Assembly: GCA_021295965.1 (NCBI GenBank)
Contig: JAGWBI010000007.1
Coordinates: 1-64,000 of the forward strand
Origin: Dehalococcoidia bacterium
GTDB lineage: Bacteria > Chloroflexota > Dehalococcoidia > Lucifugimonadales > UBA3495
Reading direction: 5' to 3'
DNA length: 64,000 bases
In this document: in pieces, positions 24,534-34,687 of the stretch
How the letters are laid out: each line of letters opens with the position of its first letter
Position numbering within the stretch: position 1 is the stretch's first letter
Position numbers and translations under genes: made by a program
Notes under the pieces: generated by a model
Told to the model about the DNA's origin: nothing
The model's database searches: none
What the model saw: the letters and a program-made list of their open reading frames with translations, nothing else

Positions 24534-25856
24534 CTAACCGGGGCGTTTGCCCATGGTAATGGTCACCGGGGCTTCCTCGCCGTCCCTCAATACCGTAAAT
24601 TCGACCGTATCTCCGGGTTGGGTGTGTTCTACTACGTAGGCTATCACGTCGTCCATTCCCTGGATGGGAGTTCCGTTGATGGCGATTATGATGTCGCCGC
24701 CCACGGGAACCTCGGCGCCGTTGATCACGGTCAGCTGGTCGGAGGCCCGCAGGCCCCCGCGACTGGCCGCAGTATCGGAGCCAACGGCAATCACCAGAGC
24801 GCCCCTGGTCTCGGCCGGCATGTCCATGGCGACGGCGATGTCGGGCCGCACGGTGGCTCCCCGGATGCCGATGTACGGATATTCGTAATGGCCGTCGTCA
24901 ATCAGCGCCGGCACCACCAGTTTCGCCAGGTTGATCGGAATGGCGAGGCCCACGCCGGAGAAGGCGCCCGTTTCGCTGATAATCTGCGTGTTGATGCCGA
25001 TGACCTCTCCTTCCCGGTTCAACAGGGGGCCGCCCGAGTTGCCGGGATTGGTGGCAGCGTCGTGCTGGACCACCCGGGGAACTGAGAAGTTGCTGTCCGT
25101 GGGGTTGATGGTGCGCCCCACGGCGCTGATTATGCCGGACGTCATGGAGAATCCGCGCGAGAACGGGTCTCCGATGGCAACCGCCAACTGGCCGGGCTGG
25201 ATGTCGTCGCTGTCTCCGACGGCGATGGGCGGCGGGCGCACGGAGTCGTCCATGATCCTGATCACCGCCAGGTCAGAGTCGGGATCGTCGCCGACGAGTT
25301 CGGCGTCGGCCTGCACGCCGTCGCTGAACATCACGATGATCCGTTCCGCCTCGACCACGACGTGCCGGTTGGTCACAATGTGCCCTGCATCGTCCCAGAC
25401 GAAACCGGAACCTGCGGCGCGAGAGAAGAAATCGTTGGGCATACCCGGGGGCATATTCCCGCCCACGATGATGTTTTTGAGCACCCTCAACCCTACGACG
25501 GAAGGCACGGTGGCGTCATAGAGATCGCTCATCACGGCGTCATGGGCGGCCACGATTTGCTGGACGCTAAGCTCGGCGACCGGCGCCACTTGCTCCTGCT
25601 GCCGGGTTTGACTAGCATCGGGTTGCGCGGCAGCATCCGGCGGATTGGCCGTGGGTTGGTCCGCCGTCGCCGCTGCCGTCGGCTCGGTAGCCTGGGCGAC
25701 CGTGTTCACTGCCGGCGGTGGAGGCGTCAACTCCACCGTAGCCGGTTCTGACGCGCTCGGTTGGCCGCAGGCGACGGCTATCATCAGCGCTACCGCGCCG
25801 ACGACAGCAGCAGCCGGTCTAAACGATCCCCATATTCGGTTGTTGGACACTATCAA
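24534..25856 (-). CDS. HtrA/DegP-like serine protease lipoprotein with PDZ domain
   Basis: A 440-residue protein anchored by a lipobox (MIAVACGQ, Cys30) and a long Pro/Ala/Thr/Gln linker to about residue 95. The trypsin-like domain has the full triad: His165 (TNRHVV), Asp195 (DSDLAV), Ser274 (NPGNSGGPL). A single PDZ domain follows with GALVIAVGSDTAASRGGL and GGDIIIAINGTPIQG. It would act outside the membrane as a protein quality-control protease or chaperone. It converges on the retropepsin-like gene. No sensor or sigma gene adjoins it. Confidence 0.94.
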   Translation of the reverse strand: MIVSNNRIWGSFRPAAAVVGAVALMIAVACGQPSASEPATVELTPPPPAVNTVAQATEPTAAATADQPTANPPDAAAQPDASQTRQQEQVAPVAELSVQQIVAAHDAVMSDLYDATVPSVVGLRVLKNIIVGGNMPPGMPNDFFSRAAGSGFVWDDAGHIVTNRHVVVEAERIIVMFSDGVQADAELVGDDPDSDLAVIRIMDDSVRPPPIAVGDSDDIQPGQLAVAIGDPFSRGFSMTSGIISAVGRTINPTDSNFSVPRVVQHDAATNPGNSGGPLLNREGEVIGINTQIISETGAFSGVGLAIPINLAKLVVPALIDDGHYEYPYIGIRGATVRPDIAVAMDMPAETRGALVIAVGSDTAASRGGLRASDQLTVINGAEVPVGGDIIIAINGTPIQGMDDVIAYVVEHTQPGDTVEFTVLRDGEEAPVTITMGKRPG

Positions 25857-26072
25857 CTCCCGTCGTTTCCGGTCTCTTGCCCGATATTTCGGTCAAATAG
25901 GGGCCTATCCGGCGTCCCCGTTCACCACCATACGAAGCAGGGGCGGCAACCGGATTTCTGCGGCACAGGCTACGGCGCCGATGCTATACTAACGCCGGCT
26001 GCGACCAGCCGCCACACCGCAATCGCGCTGCAAGCCGATCCGCACCCACACCGAACCGCAAGGAGAGAAGCG

Positions 26073-26732
26073 ATGCTGTACGAACTGCGCATCTACGACG
26101 CCGTCGCCGGCCGTCTGCCCGACATCAGCGGCCGTTTCGCCAACCATACCTGCGCCTTGTTCCGCAAACACGGCGTGAAGTACCTGGGCTTCTGGACCGA
26201 TGAAATCGGCCAGAGCAACCGCCTCACCTACATCAACGTCTTCGACAGCATGGCCGACCGGGAGAGTCGCTGGGCCAAGTTCGGCACCGACCCCGACTGG
26301 CTGGAGGTCCGCAAGCAGACCGAGGCCAACGGCCCGCTGGTCGATGCCGTGACCAACCGCTTCCTGCGTCTCACCCCCTACTCCCCCGAGCCCAAGGTTA
26401 CCACCGCCGTGCAGGAACTCCGCATCTACGAGGCGGTGCCCGGCCGCCTGCCCGACGTGCATAACCGCTTCGCCAACCACACCATCGGCCTGTTCGAGAA
26501 GCACGGCATCGAGAACATCGGCTACTGGTCGGAGGACGTGGGCGTCAACAACGTGCTGGTCTATATGCTGGGCTACCCCAGCCTGGCCGACCGGGAAAAG
26601 AGCTGGCGCTCCTTCCAGGCTGACCCGGACTGGAACACCGCCCGCGCCGCCAGCGAGGAAAATGGCCCACTGGTCCGCAAATCCCGCCACACCATAATGC
26701 GTCCGACCGACTACGCCTTCACCAGCGATTAG
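26073..26732 (+). CDS. NIPSNAP family protein with two tandem domains
   Basis: A 219-residue protein built of two similar NIPSNAP/dimeric alpha-beta-barrel domains: residues 1-100 (MLYELRIYDAVAGRLPDI, FANHTCALFRKHGVKYLGFW) and 110-219 (VQELRIYEAVPGRLPDV, FANHTIGLFEKHGIENIGYW). The internal duplication is clear from the repeated LRIY, GRLPD, FRKHG and PDW blocks. ATG 26073 has AGGAGAG about 8 nt upstream. The biochemical role of bacterial NIPSNAP proteins is poorly known. Confidence 0.9.
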   Translation: MLYELRIYDAVAGRLPDISGRFANHTCALFRKHGVKYLGFWTDEIGQSNRLTYINVFDSMADRESRWAKFGTDPDWLEVRKQTEANGPLVDAVTNRFLRLTPYSPEPKVTTAVQELRIYEAVPGRLPDVHNRFANHTIGLFEKHGIENIGYWSEDVGVNNVLVYMLGYPSLADREKSWRSFQADPDWNTARAASEENGPLVRKSRHTIMRPTDYAFTSD

Positions 26733-27131
26733 GCACGTTTTCAAGCGAGAATAGCCTGAAAGCGCCGTTGAAGTCGGGGACGCTTCGCGATGAAGCGTCC
26801 CCTTGCGCTTCGGGGCCGGTTGATCCGCCCCGTGCGACGGTTCCGGCTCCCCTGCTGCCCCCGCATATTCGGACACATTCCACACCGGACCCAATTGCCC
26901 CTCTGCGTCTTTGCGTTAAATCTCCTTGGAACGGTCCGACGGAGTGGTTCATACCAACAAACTGGGTACGCGTGAGCATCATCAACCGCCTACAGGAGGC
27001 GTTAATCCAATTCGGCCGGAATATCGTACAACATTACTAATTTATGCGTCCCACGGCGATCCGCCGCTGGCGAGCCCCGGGGATGAGTGAGTATATAGTT
27101 CGAAAGTGTAATCCATACGAGGTTGGATGAA
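26733..27131. other. Gene-free 399-bp spacer with hairpin and one stray element end
   Basis: I see no gene here. A hairpin with 11-bp arms (GGGGACGCTTC / GAAGCGTCCCC) lies at 26776-26802, 44 bp after the NIPSNAP stop. At 26958-26976 a single copy of the right end of the 61990 element occurs (AACTGGGTACGCGTGAG) without a matching left end, a probable remnant. The promoter of the RND gene should lie in the last 150 bp. Confidence 0.6.
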
Positions 27132-30100
27132 ATGATTATCTTATCCAGGCTTGCTCTGCGTAGCCGTCCGGTCACCGTGATGGCCATGATCCTGGTGCTG
27201 GCGGGCGGCGTGTACGCTTATCAGCAACTGCAGCAGGAGTTGTTTCCGGAAATCAGCCTCCGGGTAATCAATATAACAACCTCTTACCAGCAGGGCACGC
27301 CGTATCAGGTGGCCGAGGAGGTGACCAAGCCCATCGAGGACCTGATCATCGGGATGGAGGGCCTCAAGGAGGTCACGTCAACTTCCCGCTCCAGCCGCTC
27401 CCAAGTGCGCGCCAGCTTCGAAAACAACGTTGATATTGAGGAGGCGGAGGCGGAGATCGTTAGCCGGGTCTCCGGTCTCAGATTGCCCGACGCCGCCGGC
27501 GACCCGCGCGTCTATGAGCTCACGCCCAACCAACGACCGGTGATGGAGCTGAGCATATCCGGAGAGCGGGACATTCCCGACCTGGTCAGAGTCGTCGAGC
27601 GACAGATTATCCCTCGCCTCCAGTCGCTCCCGGGAGTGTTCGACGTGCAGATTGAGGGAGCCGTGGACGAGCAGGTGTTCGTGACGGTGGACCCCCTTTT
27701 GCTGGACACCTATGGGCTGACCATCCAGAACGTAATCGGCACTCTGCAGGGTAACTCGGTGGACGTCAACACCGGCAGCATGACTTCCGGCGACGGCACC
27801 ATGACCGTGCGCGCATTCCATGACTACACCAACCTGGAGGCCATACGCCAGCTGCCGGTGGGTTTCTCCAGGGACGGCGGCGCGACCGGTCCGAGCCGGG
27901 CTGCCGGGGGCAACGCAACGCCCATCAGCCTGGCTGAGGTGGCCGACGTGCGTGTTGCCACTCCCGAGGCCCGCACCGTCTCGCGTACCAACGGCAATCC
28001 CAGCGTGAGCCTGGACGTGCAGAAAACCCCGGACGGCAACACCATCGACATTACCCACGCCATCGACGAGCTGTTGGTTGACCTGCAAGGTGAGATTCCG
28101 CCCGACATTGACATCGCGGTAATGGAGAGCCAGGCGCCCCGGTTGGAAGAGGAACTGGGCAAGGTGATCAGCCAGGGCATCCAGGGCTTCGCTTTCGCTG
28201 TGCTGGCCGTGTTCCTTTTCCTGCTGCAACTGCGGCCCAGGCCCTTCGCGGGTATTGCCAACACCCTGCGGCCCACCATCATAATCGCCCTTTCCATCCC
28301 GCTCAGCGTGATGATTACGATGCTGGTCATGGCGCTTTTCGACTGGACGCTGAACTTCATGAGCCTGGCCGGTCTGGCAATTGCGGTGGGCCGGATCGTT
28401 GACGACAGTATCGTCGTGCTGGAGAACATCTACCGGCACATCCAGGAGGGCAGCCCGAGGGCGGTGGCTGTCATCGCGGCGACTCAGGAGGTGAGCCCGC
28501 CCGTCGTGGCTTCTACACTGACCACCGTGGCCGTGTTCGTTCCGCTGGGCTTTCTGCCGGGCGTGGTCGGTCAGTTCTTCGCGCCCTTTGCCCAGACGGT
28601 CTGCGTGTCCCTGCTGGCTTCCACTCTGGTTGCGCTGACCGCAGTTCCCGTGTTGGGATCGTGGTTCCTGCGCCAGGGAGACATGACCGGGGAACCGGGA
28701 ACCCCAAGGGGTGACACGCTGCTGCAGAAGGTGTACACGCCCGTGCTCCGTTTGGCCCTGCGCTTTCGGGTGATCACCGCGATCCTCAGCATCCTGGTGG
28801 TCCTGGCCAGCCTGACCTTGATACGGACGCTGCCCATCGAGCTATTCTCCCAGGGGCGCACCCAGGGTGTTCGTATCGACCTCACCCTGCAGGGCAACCC
28901 TTCGACGGTTCAGTTGGTCCGGGAGGTGAACGAGACCGAGCGGATACTGGACGATTTCGTCGCCAGCGGCGCGGTGGACAGCTACCAGGTGACGCTGGGC
29001 GCCAGCAGCCGAAGCTTCGGCTCGACCGCCGACCCGTCCTTCGACCGCGCCGGTTTCACCGTCGTGCTGGGTGAAGGCTCCCCTTCCGACCTGGACGAAC
29101 AGATCAGGAACGCGCTCCCCGAAAAGGAGAACGTGACCACCCGCGTTTTCGCCGACTCGGGCGGCCCGGGCCGGGGCGGAGGGTTGCGGCTGACGCTCAC
29201 GGGCCCCAATTATGAAGACGTCCGTGTCGCCACCGACCAATTGCAGACCGCCGTTGAACGGGATCCGGGTGTCCGCAACGTGAGAACCAACGTCGTTGAC
29301 GGGAACGAAGAGTTGACCATCGCCATCGATCCCAACGAAGCCGGACGCTATGGCCTGTCCACGGCGAACGTGGCCAACCAGATCCGCACTTGGATGCGGG
29401 GCAGCGACGTCACCGAAATCGACCTGTCCGGTGAAACTTTGGACGTGGTGGTTCGCGGCGCTCCGGAAGCCACGGATGAACCGATGGACATTCCCTTGCT
29501 TCCCATATCCAGCAACGCCGGAGCCATACCGCTGGGCACCATCGCGGACACTCGGCATACCGTTGGCCCCAACGTCGTCACTCACTACGGCGGCCACCGC
29601 TCCGCCACGATTTCCGGCGGCCTGGCCGGACGGGACGCCGGCGCCATTGGAGACCGGGTTGACGCCATCGTCGCGTCCACCCCGCTTCCGCCGGGGGTCA
29701 AGGTACGGTCCGGCGGAACCTTCAGCGACATCAGAGAGGAATTCAACAACGTTTACGTGGCAATGGCCATCGGCGTTTCCCTGGTGTACCTGGTGATGGT
29801 CGCCACGCTGGGTTCGTTGAAGATACCGTTCATCGTCGTGCTGAGTATGCCGCTGGCGGTGGTGGGCGCGCTGATCGCGCTAGTGATCACCGACCGGTCG
29901 TTGAGCCTGCCGGCGTTGATGGGTTTCCTGCTCCTGGTGGGCATCGTGGTTACCAACGCCATCGTGCTGCTGACGTTTGTACAACAGCTCCGACAAGCCG
30001 GTTATGCCCCACTGGATGCGGTAATGGCCGCCGGACGCACTCGGGTGCGGCCAATCCTGATGACGGCGTTCACCACGATATTGGCGCTCATACCGCTGTC

Positions 30101-30332
30101 GATGAGCGATTCGGCAGGGATGGTGGGAGCGGAACTCGCCACGGTGGTCATCGGCGGGCTGCTGAGTTCGACCTTCCTCACGCTTGTCGCGGTCCCGGTC
30201 GTCTATATGCTGTTCGAGGAAACAGCGCCCAATCTCTACCGGCGGATTACCGCGCCGATGCGCCGGCGTTCCGCCCCATCAGCAATGGAAGGGGCGCCGC
30301 AACCCGGACTGGAAGGCGACGGCGACGGTTAA
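27132..30332 (+). CDS. RND-superfamily efflux permease (HAE1/AcrB-like)
   Basis: A 1066-residue transporter with the AcrB layout: an N-terminal membrane helix (residues 8-29), a large extracytoplasmic porter domain, a block of membrane helices including AGLAIAVGRIVDDSIVVLENIYRH (the proton-relay helix region), a second porter domain and a second helix block (LPALMGFLLLVGIVVTNAIVLL). It exports drugs, lipids or metabolites using proton flow. ATG 27132 follows GAGG with good spacing; the earlier TTG is disfavoured. No membrane-fusion or TolC partner is adjacent, which would fit a monoderm-type pump similar to SwrC/YerP. Confidence 0.92.
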   Translation: MIILSRLALRSRPVTVMAMILVLAGGVYAYQQLQQELFPEISLRVINITTSYQQGTPYQVAEEVTKPIEDLIIGMEGLKEVTSTSRSSRSQVRASFENNVDIEEAEAEIVSRVSGLRLPDAAGDPRVYELTPNQRPVMELSISGERDIPDLVRVVERQIIPRLQSLPGVFDVQIEGAVDEQVFVTVDPLLLDTYGLTIQNVIGTLQGNSVDVNTGSMTSGDGTMTVRAFHDYTNLEAIRQLPVGFSRDGGATGPSRAAGGNATPISLAEVADVRVATPEARTVSRTNGNPSVSLDVQKTPDGNTIDITHAIDELLVDLQGEIPPDIDIAVMESQAPRLEEELGKVISQGIQGFAFAVLAVFLFLLQLRPRPFAGIANTLRPTIIIALSIPLSVMITMLVMALFDWTLNFMSLAGLAIAVGRIVDDSIVVLENIYRHIQEGSPRAVAVIAATQEVSPPVVASTLTTVAVFVPLGFLPGVVGQFFAPFAQTVCVSLLASTLVALTAVPVLGSWFLRQGDMTGEPGTPRGDTLLQKVYTPVLRLALRFRVITAILSILVVLASLTLIRTLPIELFSQGRTQGVRIDLTLQGNPSTVQLVREVNETERILDDFVASGAVDSYQVTLGASSRSFGSTADPSFDRAGFTVVLGEGSPSDLDEQIRNALPEKENVTTRVFADSGGPGRGGGLRLTLTGPNYEDVRVATDQLQTAVERDPGVRNVRTNVVDGNEELTIAIDPNEAGRYGLSTANVANQIRTWMRGSDVTEIDLSGETLDVVVRGAPEATDEPMDIPLLPISSNAGAIPLGTIADTRHTVGPNVVTHYGGHRSATISGGLAGRDAGAIGDRVDAIVASTPLPPGVKVRSGGTFSDIREEFNNVYVAMAIGVSLVYLVMVATLGSLKIPFIVVLSMPLAVVGALIALVITDRSLSLPALMGFLLLVGIVVTNAIVLLTFVQQLRQAGYAPLDAVMAAGRTRVRPILMTAFTTILALIPLSMSDSAGMVGAELATVVIGGLLSSTFLTLVAVPVVYMLFEETAPNLYRRITAPMRRRSAPSAMEGAPQPGLEGDGDG

Positions 30333-30544
30333 CCTGGTCAGAATCAGGATTTACCGAATTGATTTGCTTGGCAGGACCGGGTGGCCCTCGCCAGCCCACG
30401 GGTCTAATCTGTTGGTCTGCGAAATCCCGGAATTCCTGCCTCTGATAGTCCTCGCCGCGAAGCCGGTTTGAGCGGGCAGGCTGGCTCAGGTGATAAAATA
30501 AGCGCGCAAATCTTGCGACGTTATCCGGTCTGGAGGCGGGCAGT

Positions 30545-32206
30545 ATGTCAACGAGCAAGCAGGAATGGCAGGACTCCACGCTTTCGCGGGTCACGCAGCG
30601 ATTCCCGGAGCGGCGGGAAGAGTTCCAGACCGACTCCGGATTGGGCCTGGACACTGTGTACACGCCGGAGGATGACGGGGCGGCCGGCAGCGACTACAAC
30701 GAATCCGTGGGCTATCCCGGCGAGTTTCCCTACACCCGGGGCGTCCAGCCCAATATGTACCGGGGCCGCATCTGGACCATGCGCCAGTACGCCGGCTATG
30801 CCACCGCCGCCGCCACCAACGAACGCTATCGCTACCTTCTGGACAACGGTCAAACCGGCCTGTCGGTAGCCTTTGACCTGCCGACCCAGATCGGCTACGA
30901 CAGCGACCACCCCCTGGCGGAAGGCGAGGTGGGCAAGGTGGGCGTGCCCATCTGCTCCCTGGCCGACATGGAGACCCTGTTCGACGGGATCCCGCTGGAT
31001 AAGGTCAGCACCTCCATGACCATCAACGCCACGGCGGCGGTGCTGCTGTGCCTGTACATCGCCGCCGGCAAGAAGCAGGGCGTTTCGCCCGATCAGCTGA
31101 GCGGCACCCTGCAGAACGACATCCTGAAGGAATACATCGCGCGTGGCACCTACGCCTACCCGCCGCGCCCGTCCATGCGCCTGGTGGTGGACGTGTTCAA
31201 GTACTGCGCCGAGAACGTGCCGCGCTGGAACACCATCAGTATCAGCGGCTACCACATGAGGGAGGCGGGGGCCACCGCGACGCAAGAGCTGGCCTTCACC
31301 TTCGCCAACGCCATCGCCTACGTGCAGGCCGCCGTGGACGCCGGGCTGCCGGTGGACGATTTCGCGCCGCGACTCTCTTTCTTCTTCGTGGCGCAGAACA
31401 ACCTCTTTGAAGAGGTGGCCAAGTTCCGCGCCGCCCGCCGGCTCTGGGCCAGGATCATGCGCGACCGTTTCGGCGCCAGGGATCCGCGCTCCATGATGCT
31501 GCGTTTCCATACCCAGACTGCCGGCGTCACCCTCACGGCGCAGCAGCCCGACAACAACGTGATCCGCAGCACGGTGCAGGCCCTGGCCGCGGTGCTGGGC
31601 GGCACCCAATCGCTGCACGTGAACTCCCGCGACGAGGCCCTCAGCCTGCCCACCGAAGAATCGGCCCAGCTTTCGCTGCGTACCCAACAGATCCTCGCCC
31701 ACGAGAGCGGCGCCGCCGACGTGGTGGACCCTCTGGGAGGCTCGTGGTACGTGGAGAATCTCACCGACCGCCTGGAATCCGGCGTCCTGGAGTACATCCA
31801 GCGGATTGACGACATGGGCGGCGCGGTGGTGGCCATTGAAGACGGCTTCCAGGTCCGCGAAATCGGCGACGCCGCCTTCCGCCACCAACGCGAAGTGGAC
31901 GAAAACCAGCGCACCGTAGTGGGCGTCAACCAGTACGTCACCGAAACCCCGCCCATCGCCGACCTGCTGCGCGTGGACGCTACCGCCGCCGCCGAACAGG
32001 TGGAACGGCTCAGGACCCTGCGGCGTGAGCGCGACAACATGGCGGTTCAAATCAGCCTGGCCCGCCTCGCCGACGCCGCCCGCTCTCCCGATGCCAACAC
32101 CATCCCGCTGATGATGGACTGCGTGGAAAAGTATGCCACTCTGGGCGAGATCTGCGAGGTGCTGCGCAACGTGTTCGGCGAATACGAACCCGCCGCCGGG
32201 CTGTGA
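30545..32206 (+). CDS. Methylmalonyl-CoA mutase-type acyl-CoA mutase, large (catalytic) subunit without B12 domain
   Basis: A 553-residue TIM-barrel subunit of a B12-dependent acyl-CoA mutase. [46 protein letters not shown] and [17 protein letters not shown] are hallmark blocks. The polypeptide stops before the cobalamin-binding domain, so it needs a separate small subunit, which is not in this window. It probably interconverts methylmalonyl-CoA and succinyl-CoA, given the epimerase at 34688, but isobutyryl-type specificity cannot be excluded. The 212-bp spacer before it contains no recognised feature. Confidence 0.93.
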   Translation: MSTSKQEWQDSTLSRVTQRFPERREEFQTDSGLGLDTVYTPEDDGAAGSDYNESVGYPGEFPYTRGVQPNMYRGRIWTMRQYAGYATAAATNERYRYLLDNGQTGLSVAFDLPTQIGYDSDHPLAEGEVGKVGVPICSLADMETLFDGIPLDKVSTSMTINATAAVLLCLYIAAGKKQGVSPDQLSGTLQNDILKEYIARGTYAYPPRPSMRLVVDVFKYCAENVPRWNTISISGYHMREAGATATQELAFTFANAIAYVQAAVDAGLPVDDFAPRLSFFFVAQNNLFEEVAKFRAARRLWARIMRDRFGARDPRSMMLRFHTQTAGVTLTAQQPDNNVIRSTVQALAAVLGGTQSLHVNSRDEALSLPTEESAQLSLRTQQILAHESGAADVVDPLGGSWYVENLTDRLESGVLEYIQRIDDMGGAVVAIEDGFQVREIGDAAFRHQREVDENQRTVVGVNQYVTETPPIADLLRVDATAAAEQVERLRTLRRERDNMAVQISLARLADAARSPDANTIPLMMDCVEKYATLGEICEVLRNVFGEYEPAAGL

Positions 32207-32240
32207 TACACTGCAATTAGAGTATCCGAGGGCCAACAAA

Positions 32241-32615
32241 ATGGGCATTACCCGCATAAACGTGAAGATCAGAAACCCTGCGGAACCTCACCGGGTCTGG
32301 GAAGGCCAGTGTCTGGTGGATACCGGAGCAATCGACTGTCTCATACCCCGTCAACACCTGGAAGGTATCGGACTCGCTCCGAAAGGACACCGCATCTACG
32401 GCCTGGCCGACGGCAGTTCGATTAGAATGGACGTTACCGTGGGAGAGATTGAGATCCTGGACGAAATCGTCGGCGGCACCATCGTGTATGGACCGCCAAA
32501 CGCCGAACCATTGTTGGGGGTTACGGCTATGGAATCGGCTGGTGTAGAGGTGGATCCTCACAACCAGACCCTGAACAAGCTTCCTTCGGTTCGCCTCCGG
32601 GGATTCAGGCTCTGA
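32241..32615 (+). CDS. Retropepsin-like (clan AA) protein in a HEPN module
   Basis: A 124-residue protein with the active-site loop CLVDTGAIDCLIPRQHL and a second element YGPPNAEPLLGVTAMES, the retropepsin-like arrangement. ATG 32241 has CGAGGG about 10 nt upstream; the longer frame would overlap the mutase gene. It ends one base before the ATG of the next small gene, which in turn overlaps a HEPN gene, so the three look like one unit inserted in the methylmalonyl region. Confidence 0.8.
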   Translation: MGITRINVKIRNPAEPHRVWEGQCLVDTGAIDCLIPRQHLEGIGLAPKGHRIYGLADGSSIRMDVTVGEIEILDEIVGGTIVYGPPNAEPLLGVTAMESAGVEVDPHNQTLNKLPSVRLRGFRL

Positions 32616-32616
32616 T

Positions 32617-33051
32617 ATGACCGCGACTAAACAATTCTCCGCCTTTGGCCGGCTGCCGCCGCAGGTCATCACGGAAATAGACCCATGGGTGCTCAAGCAC
32701 GAGTTGCCGTCGACGCTGGATTTCATCGCGCGCTATGAGGATGCGCTGTTGGCGGACCCGCTGCCGCCGTTGCGGTCGGTGTCCGTGTACTATGACGCCT
32801 ATGCTGACGAGCCTTTGCTTATCGCCTTCCACTGTGAAGCGCCGAAGGAAATATCGCCGGACGAAGAATTGACTTGGGGAGACACGCTATCTGACCGGGA
32901 AGACCGCTTTGACGCTACACTATCCGATGCCGAGAAGGCAATCTTGCAGGAGCGCCTTGCTCTGTCTTATATTGCGCTTCCCCCGTCCATAGTTGGAGAC
33001 GAACCGATTTGGTTCCAGCACGTGAGGCTTTGGCCCGAGCATTCCGGTTAG
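32617..33051 (+). CDS. Uncharacterised small protein upstream of a HEPN gene
   Basis: A 144-residue protein that I do not recognise. It contains a long helix-like region (EIDPWVLKHELPSTLDFIARYEDALLAD), a beta-like stretch (SVSVYYDAYADEPLLIAFHCEAP) and an acidic C-terminal half. It starts one base after the retropepsin stop and overlaps the HEPN reading frame by 43 bp. Position and size parallel the gene at 12967 that precedes the intact HEPN gene, suggesting an antitoxin-type role, but the two are not obviously homologous. Confidence 0.6.
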   Translation: MTATKQFSAFGRLPPQVITEIDPWVLKHELPSTLDFIARYEDALLADPLPPLRSVSVYYDAYADEPLLIAFHCEAPKEISPDEELTWGDTLSDREDRFDATLSDAEKAILQERLALSYIALPPSIVGDEPIWFQHVRLWPEHSG

Positions 33052-33382
33052 CGGCTTCCGCCAGTGACGAATACCAACGGCGCACCGCTGCTCATTCCCT
33101 TTTTACTATGCGTTGTTTCACTATGCCGGTGAGTCTCTGGCTGCTAAGACTGCCGGCGAAACTTGGAGATTCTACTGGCATGGGCGCTACCCCGATGGCC
33201 GCTCGGTAGTCAAGACCCATACCGCACTGCAAAAAGGTTGGCAGCGCTATCGTAATGACCATACCAACGCAAATGACGGCCGGCGCGTCCGACGTCTTTT
33301 GTACAACGCTCATGATGTGCGGAAATTTGCGGATTATCGCTTTGACATCGATTTACTCCAGCTATCTTGGATAGGCTGGTAG
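33009..33382 (+). pseudogene. HEPN-domain gene, frameshifted at a run of five T
   Basis: Two overlapping frames together encode one HEPN-like protein. The first starts at TTG 33009 (MVPAREALARAFRLAASASD, ending AAHSLF); the second continues YYALFHYAGESLA and ends with LLYNAHDVRKFADYRFDID and a stop at 33382. They join if one T is added to the T-run at 33100-33104, giving the classic HEPN helix LFYYALFHYAGE. As given, the first frame ends at 33209. This is a real inactivation, a programmed shift or a sequencing/assembly error in a homopolymer. Confidence 0.65.
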
Positions 33383-33458
33383 CCATTGTCCAACGGCTTA
33401 TTCCTCTTATCGATGCATCCTGAACCACCTCACCGAAACAATCCCCGGAGGAACCCCC

Positions 33459-34613
33459 GTGACCGACCTGATGCTTACCGAAGACGAAAAAATGCTGCAA
33501 AACCTGGTCCGAGATTTTGCGGAACGCGAGGTGATGCCCCGGTCCGCCGAACTGGACGAGAAGGCCGAATTTTCCCATGAGAATTGGGAAGGAATGGCCC
33601 GGCTGGGGTTGACCGGCATCGGGGTTGACCCGGCCTACGGCGGCAGCGGCGGCGGGTTCCGCCAGTCCTCCATCGCCATTGAGGAGATGGCGCGAGCCGA
33701 CGTCGCGGCCAGCGTTACCCTGGCGGCGCACCTGGGCCTGGGTCTGGAGACCATCGCCCGCTTTGGCAACGAGGAGCAGAAGCAGCAGTACGTCCCGTCC
33801 CTGGCTTCCGGCAAGGGCATCGCGGCCTGGGCGCTCACCGAGCCGGGCAGCGGCTCCGACGCGGCGGCCATGGCCACCACCGCCACGCGACGCAACGGCT
33901 CGTGGGTTCTCAACGGCTCCAAGCAGTTCATCACCAATGCCGAGGTTGCCGAGACCATGGTCGTGTTCGCCAACCAGGACCGCTCCATCGGCTATCGGGG
34001 CGTGTGCGCCTTCATCGTTCCGGCCGGCACCAAGGGAATGCAGATCAACCCTCAGCACAACAAGATGGGCATTCGGGCGTCCAGCACCTGCGAGATCGTC
34101 TTCGACGGTGCGGAGATCCCGGCGGAGAACCTGATCGGCGAAGAGGGTATGGGATTCCGCTATGCCATGGACATCCTGGACTCCAGCCGCATCTCCATCG
34201 CGGCCCAGTGCGTGGGCATCGGCCAGGCGGCGCTTGAAGAGGCGGTGCGCTACTCCCAGTTGCGCGAGACCTTCGGGCGTCCGCTGGCTCGCCACCAGGC
34301 CATCCAGTTCAAGCTGGCCGACATCGCTACCGGCGTCCACTCGGCCCGCGTCGCCACGATGCACGCCGCCACGCTGCGCGACCAGGGGCTGCCCTTCATC
34401 AACGAGGCGTCCATGGCCAAGCTGATCGCATCGGAGAACTGCAACAAGGCCGCCTACGAAGCCATGCAGATCCACGGCGGCATCGGCGTCTTCAAGGAAT
34501 CCCGCATCGAGCGCATCTTCCGCGACGCCCGGGTAACCACGATCTACGAAGGCACCTCGGAAGTGCAGCGCATGATCATCGCCCGCCAGGTGCTGGCCCA
34601 ATACCCAGTCTGA
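33459..34613 (+). CDS. Acyl-CoA dehydrogenase
   Basis: A 384-residue FAD enzyme of the short/medium-chain type. WALTEPGSGSDAAAMATTATR is the FAD-binding middle-domain signature, QIHGGIGVFKESRIERIFRD the C-terminal one, and the catalytic base is the Glu of IYEGTSEVQR near residue 369. It oxidises acyl-CoA to enoyl-CoA and passes electrons to ETF. GTG 33459 with GGAGGA 8 nt upstream. It lies with the mutase and epimerase, consistent with degradation of propionyl-CoA-yielding or branched acyl substrates. Confidence 0.95.
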   Translation: MTDLMLTEDEKMLQNLVRDFAEREVMPRSAELDEKAEFSHENWEGMARLGLTGIGVDPAYGGSGGGFRQSSIAIEEMARADVAASVTLAAHLGLGLETIARFGNEEQKQQYVPSLASGKGIAAWALTEPGSGSDAAAMATTATRRNGSWVLNGSKQFITNAEVAETMVVFANQDRSIGYRGVCAFIVPAGTKGMQINPQHNKMGIRASSTCEIVFDGAEIPAENLIGEEGMGFRYAMDILDSSRISIAAQCVGIGQAALEEAVRYSQLRETFGRPLARHQAIQFKLADIATGVHSARVATMHAATLRDQGLPFINEASMAKLIASENCNKAAYEAMQIHGGIGVFKESRIERIFRDARVTTIYEGTSEVQRMIIARQVLAQYPV

Positions 34614-34641
34614 CCGACTGAAATTGCAAACCTCCAAAACT

Positions 34642-34664
34642 CCCTCTCCCATCAAGGGAGAGGG
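34642..34664. repeat. CCCTCTCCC / GGGAGAGGG hairpin repeat
   Basis: Perfect 9-bp arms around ATCAA, between the acyl-CoA dehydrogenase and the epimerase. A close relative is at 46031-46057. No T-run follows, so it is not a standard terminator, and the downstream gene is on the same strand. Confidence 0.65.
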
Positions 34665-34687
34665 TTGGGGTGAGGGTGAAAACCTAA

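Noticed and set aside
34642-34664. Intrinsic terminator
   Set aside because: The stem is strong but no T-run follows on either strand, and similar hairpins are dispersed repeats.
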